Shown here: positions 1 to 22,333 of the stretch, piece by piece
Numbering within the stretch: position 1 is the stretch's first letter
Layout: the number at the start of each line of letters is the position of its first letter
Assembly: GCF_964275005.1 (NCBI RefSeq)
Contig: NC_092692.1
Location: 18,439,506 to 18,503,505, forward strand
DNA: 64,000 nucleotides
Origin: Diadema setosum
Lineage: Eukaryota; Echinodermata; Echinoidea; Diadematoida; Diadematidae
Reading direction: 5' to 3'
Position numbers and translations under genes: made by a program
The notes under the pieces: model-generated
What the model was told of the DNA's origin: nothing
What the model saw: only the letters and a program-made list of their open reading frames with translations
Databases searched by the model: none

Positions 1-261
1 TCTGGCTTCTGGCTGCGAATAGAGTTAGACTGCAAGGTGTTATTGCCATCATGTATGGTAACAGATGGGATTGGAAAGCTAATCGTGAGTTCTCCAGGGT
101 ATTTAATACCATGCTACTGTCTCTACAATCCCAATAGGGATGACCTTTGACACTATGGGGACCGTGACCTTAGCTCTGATCTAGGAGCTAGGCATGTCAT
201 CTCCTAGTCTGGGATAACACCCTGGTTCTTACATTACATGTAGTTTGCCATAATTCAGTAC

Positions 262-263
<2 letters not shown>

Positions 264-315
<52 letters not shown>
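264..315. repeat. (TG)n microsatellite
   Basis: About 26 uninterrupted TG dinucleotides. The open frames of alternating Cys-Val or Thr-His across it are artefacts of the repeat. Confidence 0.97.
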
Positions 316-317
<2 letters not shown>

Positions 318-1680
318 ATGTAAGAAGTGCCAAATTTTGGTTTGGGAGTATAAATATCTTCTGGCTGTGGACAGTTTTTGTTTATTTGATTGTACGTTTG
401 CATCTGCTTGCATTTTCAGGGTTTTTTATTTTATTTTATTTTTTTTGATTTCAAGGGATCTATTGCAACCTAGAGTCTGTAGCTCATGTAGTCCACTTGG
501 CTAAATTCCCATTATCAGCACTTCTTGCGATATGCTGCAATGTAAGTTGCAGAGTCAGAATGTACTAATTAATTCTCAATTCCTTTTAGACCCTCACAAA
601 ATTGTTTTATGAAAGACAACATCAAAAACTACATATCACAACAGGAAAATAAACTCATTATGAAATAAGTAACAACTTAACCCTTAGTGTGCTTTGAGTT
701 CCAATTGGCAAGAAAACCCCACAGCACAAAATCCCAAAGGATTGAGAAAAACAAAATTCTTGGTTTTTTTTAAGATTGAATTGACAGATGTGCATTGCCT
801 GCTTGACAGGCTTTCATGTGGCTAAGATGAAATTCCAGACACAATGTCAGAGAATAATAGCACAAATCAGCTTGAAGAGCAAAGACTATGATACGGAAAC
901 TGAAATGAACCCTGGTCTGGATCTATTTACAGAGAACATCTTGAGTGGCCTCTTGGAATGTTTGACAGCACTTGAGTATATCTTCCTCTTTAAACTGGGA
1001 ACCCACACTGTACACTTCATGTACAATGTGAATGGTGCTATAATTAATGAGGGAATCGCATAAGGCCCAATACATGCGGTACAGACTGACTGGAAATGAC
1101 CATTGTACATGTAAATTCAGCAATCGCTAAAATATCGTTCGAGGAAGAGTGGACTGCTATTAAAAGGAGATGATATTTACATTGCGTCAGTGAGGGGGGA
1201 GGGATATATTGACAGATCTATTGATGAATAAAGGAGGGATGGACGAAGGGCATGTAAAAATAAAGCACAGACGTAAGGCTACACGTTTCGTAGCAGGGAT
1301 CTGTGTACACAAACCCACTATTCGTACCAAACGGAGGCTGTAGGACATCTAACGTTGGACAGCTTTTCATTTTGTCTTTTTCCTCTTTAGAGTGAAGTTG
1401 CATGCTCTTTGTAACTCCCTTGCGGAATGTACTTTTGTACTAGACATCAAGCTTTAAAATCATGTCACAAGTTTTTTAAGAGAAAATTCAGGAGCACTGA
1501 ATTCTGTGGATTTTCCTTTCATACCGAAAAGATATTTATGTGTTGATCTCATTATTATTATTCATACTGACAACTATATAATCTTATGTGGACTGAAGAT
1601 ATCTACATACTTCTACAGCTAAGTATTTACTTCACCTTTAGAAGCAAATGGATTTCACATAAATTCACGTGAAGATAGAT

Positions 1681-2087
1681 TTAAAGGGATGGTATAGTAT
1701 TGGATGAGATGAGGATTCAGCTTCAAACTTTGTAAGGTACTTAGAAACCACTTTATGAATGTTAAAAAGCATATAATTCCATGAGGAATTCAAAGTTTAT
1801 TTGATGAAAATCAGTTTTGAAATGGCTGAGATATACAAAACAAAGTAAATCAAAGCAATACTAATAAAAGGCGAGTCCCAAATTTCATTAGGATAGCTTT
1901 ATTTTGGATATCTCAGCCATTTCAAAACCAATTTTTATCAAATATATTCTGAATTCCTCTTTAATAGAATTATGCATTCTTACATATTTCATAGGAGGTT
2001 TACTCATTATCTCATAAAATTATCATTAAAAAAAGGTTCAAAACCTGAAGCCCCATCTGAACTGAAACTATACCATTGTTCCTTTAA
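1681..2087. mobile_element. Foldback MITE, family B (TTAAAGGGATGGTATAG ends)
   Basis: The left end reads TTAAAGGGATGGTATAG and the right end CTATACCATTGTTCCTTTAA, an imperfect inverted pair. The two halves are inverted copies of each other: 'aaatggctgagatat' in the left arm against 'atatctcagccattt' in the right. Both ends abut TTAA. It has no coding capacity. A truncated relative lies at 52478-52735. Confidence 0.85.
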
Positions 2088-2101
2088 CACAGGTCATATT
2101 A

Positions 2102-13094
<10,993 letters not shown>

Positions 13095-13700
13095 TGTCTT
13101 GTCAAATACATTCACAGCTAAAACTGTACACTTGTACTAGATCAAAGTATTTGTAGTTACTGCACTCCAGTCACCCCTCTTTCTTCGACGTTGTTCGCGC
13201 TTCGTCAGTTCTGTATTCGATTTCACTTTATACTCCGCAAAATTGAGTCTGCATCATTATCATCACCTTGTCCTTGGCTTCATGTCTTTTTCTTACAGCC
13301 AACGGCAACACTACGGGCAACACTATATCTCTCCTGTCGCATTTACGACCACTGCACTGTTGTTGGGCCCATACGGTAACATCCGCCGGAGCGGCCAGGG
13401 GAACTCCGTGTCACAACAGTGCGTCCTTCTCCAACCCACACACTCACCGGGTTGTCGGCGCATAGAGAGTGGATCCTCCTGATACCTACACACACAGCAT
13501 ACAATCCTGTATCAAGTTATTCTTGACGATAAACGTCGTAAGCACTCATTCATTCGACGGCCACGTTGGATGACGCATGCACCTTCTTTAGTTGCTCTTG
13601 TTGTTGTTGTTTTTGTTTTTTCGCCACGCACAGGAGGGGGCGTGGTCCATCAAGTTTTTAGTGAGGCGTTGGAGTGTTGTATGAGCAGGGAGCGGAGGTG
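13095..13700 (-). promoter_or_regulatory. CDR2-like 5' leader and promoter region
   Basis: The sequence upstream of the CDR2-like start is richer in G, C and CpG than its surroundings, mainly 13180-13680 (gcgc, ccg and cgacg clusters and a GGGGGCGTGG box near 13635). It lies between the first coding exon and AT-rich intergenic DNA, as expected for a promoter. The transcription start cannot be fixed from sequence. Confidence 0.45.
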
Positions 13701-13988
13701 AAAATAGTCTCCCTGGTATGAGAAAAATCTCTACCAACGTGTTCGTATACTAGTAAAGAGGTTTAGTAAAATGTAGTAGTGATTAGTGATTTACCATTTT
13801 GCCTGGTGGCGGGATAGTCTGAAATTGGTACTTTTGGCGGAAATCAACTAAACAAAGCATAAACTAGAACCAAGTTTCCTCATTTTGATCTAGCATGAAC
13901 GTCATTTCACTCCGAGACCCAAACGAAAGTGGAAAAAATTTTGAGAGTTAGAGGGAGAGTTGGGGAGTGCATCAAAGAATTAGAGCAT

Positions 13989-14010
13989 GTGTGTGTGTGT
14001 GTGTGTGTGT
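13989..14010. repeat. (TG)n microsatellite
   Basis: Eleven TG units. Confidence 0.9.
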
Positions 14011-14449
14011 GATTAGCATTTTTTGTTGTATGTTAAAAATGTGATTCAGCACAAGTGAGAAGAATACAGCTGTTTATTTTTGTTCATACTTGTTTTCTTG
14101 TGAAAATGATGCTAATATTGAATGAAATTCAAATAAAGAATATTATTCTGTGTGTGTGTGTTTATGTGATTGAAGATGAGAGATGCTTATCAAGAGATAA
14201 ATGTAAATTATGAGAAGCAAGGATATTCATCTTGAATTAAACATAGAAGATAAATAAAAGATCGTTATTGAACATTTTAGCTATCAAGAGTATACCATCA
14301 TACAATCCCTAAGTTTCAAATTTCTCACACTACGAAATGCTCCTACCAGTATTTCAAAGTAAGTGGAGCTACATTTAAAGTATGTATAGTCAGTGAGTTG
14401 CAGGCTTATATCATTTGACATACTCTGCACATATATTTCAGCCATGAAT

Positions 14450-14640
14450 GATTTATTTATTTATTTATTTATTCTGTCATATTTAAACAGGGTAGTCCCC
14501 TCAGTTTCACAACTGCTTTCCAGGGGAGCCCTGTGTACATATACATGATAAAAACATTGGATTACAATAGACTTCATTAAAAAAATCCTCTACAAGTATA
14601 ACACATATACACAAAACAATACAAGCTTTAAAAGATACTA
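14450..14640 (-). mobile_element. Probable LINE 3' end fragment
   Basis: (TTTA)n is followed by a segment containing 'cagggtagtcccctcag' and 'ctttccaggggagccctg', the kind of unit seen at 3' ends of non-LTR retrotransposons. No reverse transcriptase is present. Family not determined. Confidence 0.45.
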
Positions 14641-15789
14641 GACCATGGAGACTGACTTAAAATGTATTCTGAATTCGGCATAGACAAAATGTATTATCAA
14701 AAAAATCACTGATTTATATTCTATTATCAGCTTCACGCTGAACTCCTGGATACTATTAACTATTAAACTTGCTGTGATCATATATTTCCCCTGAAATCGA
14801 CATTTGAATGGGATTTATGAGAAATTTAATCAATTTAATCAGTATAATTTGCTTATAATGACTTGACACTTTAAACTTTTTCTTGCTCTCTCTTGTCAAT
14901 GTCCAACAGGACAAATAGGCACCACACATGCATTTCTTCTTCCCCTCTCATTTTGTAAATACCCCCCCCCCCACTCCTATCAAGTATCATTTAAACTATT
15001 TGCAAGCATATAGATTGTGTGCACGGGGGATGCAACGATTTTCAATCTTTAAGCTTATGTTGCAATTCCTTTGCGTGTTCGTTACCTTGAATAATGTAGC
15101 TCTCTTAGTGGAGTTGTATACTATCCTGTAACTGCTTCTTATCAATGTATACTTATTGTATATATTCTGTCTTGGCTATATGAGATGTACTTGCATACAT
15201 TTGTATGCATTCCTATTTTGTGAACACGCATGAAATCTTGAATAAATAAATACATAAATAAAAAATCACCGATTTATCAAGACAATGAATGATAATGCTT
15301 TAGCAACATATAATAAATATTGTTGTGGCTTTGAAGGGAAAAGACTGCGTGGACAAGCAATGTGTTCAGATAATACTCACGCTGTCTTAATGAGTTTGAC
15401 AACAGACTTGTTTCTTTCCTTTGTCTTGATAAATCAGTGTCTTTACCATAAAACATGATGACAAACAACAGAACGAATTAGATACATATAAAGATGATAT
15501 CTCAACAGGACTACATTGTGCCCTACAAATTAGTCCATCATTGGAAATTTCTGGCAAGTGGTAAGATATTGCGGTAGATATGTAGTTTCAGGAAATTGTA
15601 CTCAATGTGGCTTGCAACTAATACCAGTTTTCCCGTTTCCTACACGTTGCTATAACGCAGTTCAAGCGCAGTAAGAAAAAGATATGGAAATTCTTCGATT
15701 TTGTATGCTCTGGGCAATTCTTTAACAAAAGATTGAACTATGATGGCAGATTTATTGAAACTTTATGCTTCACTACAAAGTGATCACGA

Positions 15790-16072
15790 ACACAGCATAG
15801 ATCATGGTCTACAGCACACATCATGGTCTAAGATATAGTGTATATATGACAACATTTGAAATATATAAGTGCATAATTTGTATTTGAAGCATGTATTTTG
15901 TGTTATATTTCGTTACTTGCATGTGTGCTTAGTTTAAATTGTCAAACAATATGAATTGTCAAATTCATACTTTGTATCATGTTTGTTTTTGTTGAAATGA
16001 AACAAAGTATGTTATAGATGAATTGAATTTAATTGAAATCAATTGAATTGAATTGAATTGAATTGAAATGAA
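15790..16072 (+). mobile_element. Non-LTR element 3' tail with (TTGAA)n
   Basis: An AT-rich non-coding segment ending in a run of about six TTGAA units at 16028-16066. The same tail type occurs in the opposite orientation at 19968-20230. Tandem pentamer 3' tails of this kind are typical of CR1-like LINEs and their SINE partners (established). No coding part remains. Confidence 0.5.
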
Positions 16073-17099
16073 GTATGAAATCATGCTAACAATAATTAGA
16101 TCCAAAATACTGACTCCAATGGGCGCGCAGTAATTAATTATGTACATTGTATGACTTTAAGATATCTTTTTTGAGGGATGCTCACACATACAAAACATCC
16201 CACTGTCAATACACGTACTTTCTTTGATGAAACATCTCTACAATGTAATACATGTATGTCGAGATTTTGGAAATAAAGACTAACTTTTCACATGCACTCA
16301 CTACACAATCATTGATCCGCATAGCTTTTGCTTAGTCTTAACTTCCGCTGATCAGACCCAGATCAAAACGGCTCACCCAATTCAAGCATATGGCCAATGC
16401 TTTCGTATCTACGTCTGTCTTGCGGTGGTACCTTGCTCACGGACGAACAGCTAGCTACGCAATCCAGTGCCAGTGGTGACTTCTTGATGACACAAAACTG
16501 AAATTCCTGAATTCAACCGACCTGGAACACAGGTAGGTGACAAACCGTCGAGTATAAGTAGATCTAGCTGCTGTTTGCGTCACTGATAGAAAGTTTAATA
16601 TAGTAATCCATGCGTTTACGAACCAAAATAACCCGGCTCTTTTTGAGTTTGTAGGTAAATATGCGTTTCATTCGTGTAGTCCCATATATATATAATTTTG
16701 TTAGTCATAATTCAACTTCATCGATTCGGCAAGCACGGCGCGCACGGCAGTCACAATTTAATTTTCTTTGTGAAGCGATAAAGTGAGTTACCACAGAGGC
16801 ATACCACAGAACACTTGGGTAAAAGAATACAAGTTTATGTAGAAACTTGTATAATTATGCGGCGTTTGCGATTAGTAATAGACTAACCATATTGCATATA
16901 CATGCAATGATAGATTTTTACAACTTTTCAATTGGTTGGACTTGGAACATGATGCTATTTACACATTTAGATGGGACTTGGAGATAAACGAGCTGCTGTG
17001 CTGTATTAGTTTTGTTTTGTTTCGCTTTGCTTTTTTGTTTTGTTTGTTCTTTTTTTGTGGGCGGTCACTTCAACGGCTTGGCACCCTGCTCTTTGCCAT

Positions 17100-17343
17100 G
17101 AATGAATGAAGGGGGATTTTTTACATGCATGAGTTGTGACTCCCTTACACAATACAAATAGGACCTCCATTCTGTGCTAGCCAAGCGAGGGACAGAGTGG
17201 TTTTGCCCCTTTTATGTAGCATGCATGTTGAGGGGACTGGGGACAGGATGATAACACACAATTGCTCAGTGAGAATCCAACCTGGGTCTTTTGGATCTGG
17301 AGGCAGACGCGCTGTTGACTGAGCCAAGTCACTGTCCTTGCTC
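17100..17343 (-). mobile_element. tRNA-derived SINE
   Basis: Read on the minus strand, the unit starts with a tRNA-like head: an A-box-like GTGACTTGGCTCAGTCAAC near 17332-17314, an anticodon-arm-like CTGCCTCCAGATC and a B-box-like GGTTGGATTCTC near 17273. A non-coding body follows, ending in a TTCATTCATTCAT tail near 17100. That order is the classic SINE layout. The B box departs from GGTTCGANTCC at one or two positions, so it is not a functional tRNA gene. Confidence 0.7.
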
Positions 17344-17545
17344 TTGCTCTAATTCAGAACATGAAAATCACATAGGTCTATGACTAGATCCAGACTTTTT
17401 TCAGACTTTGTATATTTCTCACTATTGTCTTTATCAAGTCAGAGTGTGAAATTTAAAGGGGATCGTTAGTTATGCATTCACATGGATTGTAAAGCAGAAC
17501 TTAGAAAATCACTTGAGACAATGCTACTAAACTGTTACTACTACT

Positions 17546-18360
17546 GTAGCCTGACCAGACACTGTGCTGCGCACAGGGTCTGACATGTGTTAGTGTTTCA
17601 ACGTTGTAAACGACCGTCACTATTGACGGCAAAATCACATAAAATACCTTTTATTTTGTATGATTTTAAGAGTAATATAATTGCAACACTTACCTACAGC
17701 ATATTTTCCTGATTGTTGAGTTGAATTCGGCGTTTTGTTGGTATCCAGACCTTATTGTTGAATTTTTCGGAGTATAGATCGTGCGGTGGCATCTTTTCCT
17801 TCGAGAGCTTCAAAAAATCAACAAACTACCACGCATGCGCATTCAGAAGTGGTTGCTTTTTACCTACGCCTGTGCGCCCGTGCGTTTCATGTGTTACGTA
17901 AAACTTGTAGTAGATCCGCGCGTGCTGCACCGGCAATGATTTGACCTTTTTAGTCGGGGTCATCCGACTATCTCCGACTACCTACGTTGTAGTATACGAG
18001 AGTGAATGCCATTCATATAACACGCAGATGAGGAGTGAAGCAGTAAGGACGTTTACAGACCTGATTTCAGCCATAGATTTCGGTAAGTTTTAGACGTAAT
18101 TAAACAAAAAATCGCATACCGGTTATTGAATGATGGTCATAGATTACGATAGTTCCTTATATTTTAGTTTTCCACGATTAATAAAGATATATTGATTCAT
18201 GAAGGAAACAGTGAACGATAACAACGTCCGCGAAGGAAAAGAGGTGCAGCGCTGTCGCGATTCGCAACAGCGCTGCGTGTAGTTACTACTACTGTAATTA
18301 TGCACAGCCCTGTCACTGCACTGTACACAATGTGCTTTGCACAGCATCTGGTCAGGCTAC
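17546..18360. mobile_element. Putative 0.8-kb element with GTAGCCTGACCAGA ends, spanning TPM-like exon 1
   Basis: GTAGCCTGACCAGA at 17546-17559 and its exact reverse complement at 18347-18360 bound 815 bp, followed inward by similar GC-rich sequence (CACTGTGCTGCGCACA against TGCTGTGCAAAGCACA). It contains the best candidate 5' exon of the TPM-like gene. A further hairpin, GCAGCGCTGT / ACAGCGCTGC, lies at 18245-18274. It could instead be an inverted duplication of the promoter. Confidence 0.5.
17990..18082 (+). other. Probable non-coding exon 1 of the TPM-like gene
   Basis: A strong donor, TTTCG|gtaagt, at 18082/18083 is followed 393 bases later by a good acceptor (tttattttcattcag|G) at 18475. 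The exon lacks a usable long frame, so it would be 5' UTR. The upstream limit is a guess from the GC-richer stretch 17880-18000. Confidence 0.45.
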
Positions 18361-18386
18361 TACTACTACTAGTACTACTACTACTG
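18361..18386. repeat. (TAC)n microsatellite
   Basis: A run of TAC/ACT triplets directly abuts the right end of the 17546-18360 element. A shorter TAC run flanks its left end. Confidence 0.75.
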
Positions 18387-18475
18387 TCTAGTACTAATAC
18401 ATTAAAGCAAGATTTGCTAAAGAATACTCCCAAAAAGAACATTTAACATTTTATGTACATTTTATTTTCATTCAG

Positions 18476-18683
18476 GATTTGATTCTACAACCAGCTGCTT
18501 GTGCTCTGACCAAAACAATCATGTCACAGCTCATAAACAGTGTGGTGGTCTCGATCATCTCCACCCTCCTCTTTTTGAATGTGGCATCAGAATCATGGAC
18601 ACCAAGCAAATACATTGCAGAGTGTGGTTACTCGCTTCCTCCTTCTTTTCTCTGTGACCCTGACAATATTTTGGATGACCCAA
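18476..18683 (+). CDS. TPM-like gene, coding exon 1 (signal peptide and CDP motif)
   Basis: The acceptor is ttttcattcag|GATTTG and the donor CCAA|gtgagt. ATG at 18521 is the first in frame and starts directly before the signal sequence MSQLINSVVVSIIS. It encodes residues 1-54 plus one base. The first 45 bases of the exon are leader. Confidence 0.75.
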
Positions 18684-21577
18684 GTGAGTTCATATGTTTA
18701 ATCTTGTAAGTTATCATTTGCGGTACTTCTAAGAGAAGTTTGATGTTTTTCCTTGCTAATTATAAATATTTCCTTTTCATCGCTCAATAAATGATTATGG
18801 CAATGTTTACAAGAAAAAAAAAATCCATCTCCTACTTATGAGCTCATTTTTTTCACAATTGTCTCGTATACTCTAGGTCATGATGCTCTCATTTTCTTTT
18901 TCAGTTAACTTCCTGTCGGGAAGAGACAATTTTGCATTTCTGTTATAGTGTCTGGCTTTTTAAAAGAATCTAATCATTGGTCTTGCCATGGAAACAATTA
19001 TATTCTATTGCGGTGTATTTAATCACAGTATGAATCGCTACAGCCAGAACATGCATTGTTTGCTTTTGGTTTCAGTATGAGTAATAATGTGATGATATGG
19101 TATTATAAACCCAGGGTAGCTAGCCTCTTCAATGTTAGCACAGTTCTTTCAGAGGTTTCTGCAATCATCAGTACTCACACACTGCCAGGAACTCATTTTT
19201 AGCACCTGGGTTGAGATAGACATGATGGATAAAGACCATATCCTGTTCAAGAAATTGGCACTCGGCACTTGGTAGGACTTGAACTCAGGGCCTCCATGTC
19301 AAAGTCAAGAGCCATATTCATCAGGCTTTGGTTTACCTAAAACTCAAATAAAATTGATTAGATATTCTGTCATATAACCTGCAGCCAATGAAACTGCAAG
19401 TCAGCTAGCAGAAATCAACAGCAACAACACGGAGGGCGTCATTTACTGGAAGGAGGGGCAGTATGTTGAATTCTTCTACGGCTACACAATCGCAGCCACT
19501 GTTGTGGGCAGCATCGAACCAGAAGAGAATGAGTAAGGCACAGCATTATGTTGATATTCTATATCAAGTGTAGTTTGCCTGTTCTGTGGAATTCATGCAT
19601 CCACCTCAGTCTTTCCGTTGTCTTTACTGTGAGTGCTTTAATGGGGGGTAATTTACCCAAAATGGTGTATGCAGACAGATTCTGTGAAGGCAGAAATAGT
19701 AGCAGTACATGCAAATTAAGTTTGGGGAAATCTGCCAGTCTGCTCAAACATTACATGAATTTTAAAGTTTTGGTTAGATCCATGTGGCGCTGTCCATGGA
19801 AAAGAAGATTGCAATAATTTGTGGTGTCACAGTAAAACAAGGATAAAATGAGTATACAAAGAGAATTCAACATATTTGAATTTTTTCAAGCACAATGAGA
19901 GAGCATCTTACTCTTTCAGAAGACAAGGGAACGATATTACCTGTAATGTGTTCGAAACAAGTCACAGTTTTTCAATTCAATTCAATTCAATCATAGTTTA
20001 TTTCCAATCTACGAAAATCAAAACATAGTACAAAGTATACATGTCATGAAATAATATTGTTCAAACATTTGCAAAAGATTCATGTAGTATCCGAGATAAA
20101 TTATGTAACAACATATATTTATATATATATACATACAATAATTAGGAGGAACAATACATATGTACTTCGTGGGCGTGCGGAAAATAGATTCGATTATGGA
20201 AAATAGTGATCCACTAAAAAGCAAAGCTTGTGGGACGTGGATCGCTAGATAAATGAGTAAATAATATATTATTCGAGGGTTTTTTATAGCTATTATATTT
20301 GATATAGATTATTTAGTCATTTGTAAAGATATACATGTAGTTATATTGAGATATGCAGGTACATTTTACCAAGCTTTAAATTTTGATGATTTTTTAATAT
20401 GTTTTCTTTATAATAGCTCTGCATATGAATCACACATGTATATGGGTTAGATTCCCCTTGAACAACACTTTGTTTGAAATTAAGCAACAGGATAGAATAA
20501 TATTGGCAAATTTCAATGCAAAGAAATCAAGATTCAGTCAATGGAATGCAATGGCTTGAAGTAATATGTCATAGCATATCAAAAGCTAGTGTTGCGAGTA
20601 TCCTAGATAAAACAAGAAAACAAACACAAGTAACTCATGTAGGTGTTTAGTCAGTCTTATGACATTGTTTGTTTATTTGTTTAACCCACAGAACTCCTGA
20701 CCAGAGTATAAAAAGATTTGGGGAGGCAGTGCAGAAAGATTGGTTTGGTCACCGGAAATGTGATAACTCCACTCTTGTGCTCCTTACCCTGAATTCCTCA
20801 AAGGTAAGACTAGAGTTGAAATCAGTCGAGATGGCATGTCAGATTTCGTTATGATTCTTTTTGCATAACGATGTATTTGGTCAACACTGAAGAGGGTAGG
20901 TTTGATGAGAAGAGAATTCTGAATCCTGTTTTTCCGCGCCATCCTAATGTATCAATAGGTATCATGTGTAAATGTCTTTTAGGTTGCCATGTAATTTTTT
21001 TTGTAGGTGTCTAATTGGCCATGATCTTGCAAAACTATGTATCTCGTTTGTGGCGATTTCGAGATACTTTATGTTAAAACAACGCTGTACACTGGCACCG
21101 GTTCAATGGTCCCTAACCAGTAAAAATTACTGTTGCACCAGTAACTTTTTCGGGAATGGACCATTAAACGATGGAAAAAACAGGGTACCTATTGGTCTGA
21201 CAGACAGGTCAGACCAGTAGAAAAAATAAAATAAAATGGGTTAGTGTGCAGTCCTGGTTTAAAGTTTGAATGTTTGCCAATTTTCATATGGCGATTTACA
21301 TAAAATAGAAAAGTGTTCTATTCCAAAAAGTAAAAGTATATTTTTCATATAACTCAAAATACATTAATTCCTTATCAAATATTTAGAGATATTTTATGGG
21401 ATTTTTTTTTAAAGATACATAGTTCTGCTAGATCAATGCTGTAATATGGGTAATACCATACACTACATCCGTGTAGAGAGGTAGAAACCAGGAAGCTGTT
21501 CGATCAGTCGTTTAAGAAACAGCTTGATGGGTTTATACAAGTGACTGTCTTCTCAAGCAAACCGCAAGAGCATGTCT

Positions 21578-21638
<61 letters not shown>

Positions 21639-22333
21639 TGTTTCTGTGACTGTCTGTGTCTGTGTGTGTTCACTTTGCTAACACATTCAAAGTGACTGAA
21701 CCAGGTTTTCATTGTTATTCTATTTTTTTGTTGGGAAAAGTGCAGTAGATGACTCTCTAACCTCTAATCAGGGTTTATTTGTGACAGCCTTCAGTAGTCC
21801 TGCATGTGTGGACAATCATGTAGCAACCTGCGGGCATTTCCGTTAATGAGATTTTGCTACAACGACAACGAGTATTTGAAGAACAAGTGATGACAGTAAG
21901 AACTGATAGCCCTGAGTATCTCAATATGACAGGGGTTCGCCTGTAAGTGCCATGATCCCCTGAACGTTGACAAGATTATCATTGCCAACTGGTGGCAGAG
22001 GAAAAGTAATGGTAGATGTTATTGCCTGTGCTATTGTCTCCTTGCACAAGTCTGAGTCCTACCGTAACCCCCTTGATGACTCCCTTTCAACCCTAGATCT
22101 CCCTCTTTCCCGGAGAGGGCTCGTTAAAGAGAATGCGAGCCCATCACTTGACAGTCTGCGATCACCTACACGTGGAGGAAGGGAACGTCACCGACACCCT
22201 GATGGCTTGCCTGGCTGACCTCGACGCTGCCATGGAGGATGCCTTCAGACCGATGACCAACACCGGCTGGGGATTCGGCGGGGTGATCGCCATCCTAGCC
22301 ATGCTCTTCTTTCACTACTGGATCAAGTATTGA
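18521..22333 (+). CDS. Secreted/type I membrane protein with TPM-like domain (MOLO-1-like), in-frame TAG in exon 4
   Basis: Five exons join in phase: 18521-18683, 19385-19532, 20692-20803, 21788-21895 and 22097-22333, 255 codons if the TAG at 21821-21823 is counted as a residue. The product starts with a hydrophobic signal sequence (residues about 5-22), then CGYSLPPSFLCDPDNILDDP, a segment ending YTIAATVVGSIE, KRFGEAVQKDWFGHRKC and NSTLVLLTLNSS, and ends in one membrane helix (GVIAILAMLFFHYW) with only three residues after it. The CDPDNIL start, the EAVQKDWF helix and the LVLLTLN strand resemble the TPM domain of MOLO-1, a levamisole-receptor modulator in C. elegans; that match is by eye. 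Read literally, translation stops after 152 residues, before the anchor. Possible causes are an assembly error, a polymorphism, a missed splice variant or a decaying gene. Confidence 0.7.
19090..19332 (-). mobile_element. tRNA-derived SINE (degenerate), in TPM-like intron
   Basis: On the minus strand a tRNA-like head contains GAGTTCAAGTCCTACC near 19285-19270, close to the B-box consensus GGTTCRANTCC, preceded by GGCTCTTGACTTTGACATGG. A non-coding body follows. The A box is unclear. It resembles the SINE at 17100-17343 in plan but not in body sequence. Confidence 0.55.
19385..19532 (+). CDS. TPM-like gene, coding exon 2
   Basis: The acceptor is taacctgcag|CC and the donor AATGA|gtaagg. Phases 1 in and 2 out fit both neighbours. 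It encodes about residues 55-103, NETASQLAEINSNN to SIEPEEN, with two potential N-glycosylation sites (NET, NNT). Confidence 0.75.
19750..19967. mobile_element. Fragment of foldback MITE family A
   Basis: Contains 'gagaattcaacatatttgaa', 'actctttcagaag' and 'gatattacc' in the order seen in the middle of copies at 4507 and 58042. Both termini are missing. Confidence 0.6.
19968..20235 (-). mobile_element. Non-LTR element 3' end with (TTGAA)n tail, in TPM-like intron
   Basis: On the minus strand an AT-rich 3' UTR-like segment ends in TTGAATTGAATTGAATTGA at 19990-19968. Same tail as the fragment at 15790-16072. No coding part is present. Confidence 0.6.
20692..20803 (+). CDS. TPM-like gene, coding exon 3
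   Basis: The acceptor is tttaacccacag|A and the donor TCAAAG|gtaaga. It encodes about residues 104-141, including KRFGEAVQKDWFGHRKCDNS, the helix-plus-strand part most like a TPM domain. Confidence 0.78.
21581..21637. repeat. (TG)n microsatellite
   Basis: About 28 TG units with one break at the end, in intron 3 of the TPM-like gene. Confidence 0.95.
21788..21895 (+). CDS. TPM-like gene, coding exon 4, contains TAG
   Basis: The acceptor is tttgtgacag|CC and the donor ATGACA|gtaaga, with phase 0 on both sides and exactly 36 codons. It reads PSVVLHVWTIM, TAG, then QPAGISVNEILLQRQRVFEE and QVMT, which look like a domain strand and helix. An alternative acceptor at 21771 gives another frame (GLFVTAFSSPACV) that also ends early. 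Base-level support is needed for the T at 21821 and its neighbours. Confidence 0.55.
22097..22333 (+). CDS. TPM-like gene, last coding exon with membrane anchor
   Basis: The acceptor is tttcaaccctag|ATC, phase 0. It encodes 78 residues and TGA. VEEGNVTDTLMACLADLDAA is followed by a single strong membrane helix and a three-residue tail (IKY). The exact acceptor is uncertain, but the frame is fixed by the helix. Confidence 0.72.
   Translation: MSLFPGEGSLKRMRAHHLTVCDHLHVEEGNVTDTLMACLADLDAAMEDAFRPMTNTGWGFGGVIAILAMLFFHYWIKY

Larger units (their letters stand above)
13700..17099. other. Intergenic region between divergent CDR2-like and TPM-like genes
   Basis: No gene was recognised. It holds a TG tract (13989-14010), LINE-tail fragments (14450-15270 and 15790-16070) and a GC-richer patch at 16330-16540 ending in a donor-like ACACAG|gtaggt at 16532, which could be an alternative 5' exon of the downstream plus-strand gene (weak). 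Confidence 0.5.

Noticed and set aside
197-504. Open frames of Thr-His or Cys-Val repeats
   Set aside because: They are the six-frame image of the TG microsatellite at 264-315.
788-1063. 91-codon open frame
   Set aside because: No recognisable domain, no supported splice context and ordinary AT-rich composition inside a CDR2-like intron.
17263-17343. tRNA gene
   Set aside because: A- and B-box-like sequence is present, but the cloverleaf is not complete and a SINE body and tail follow.
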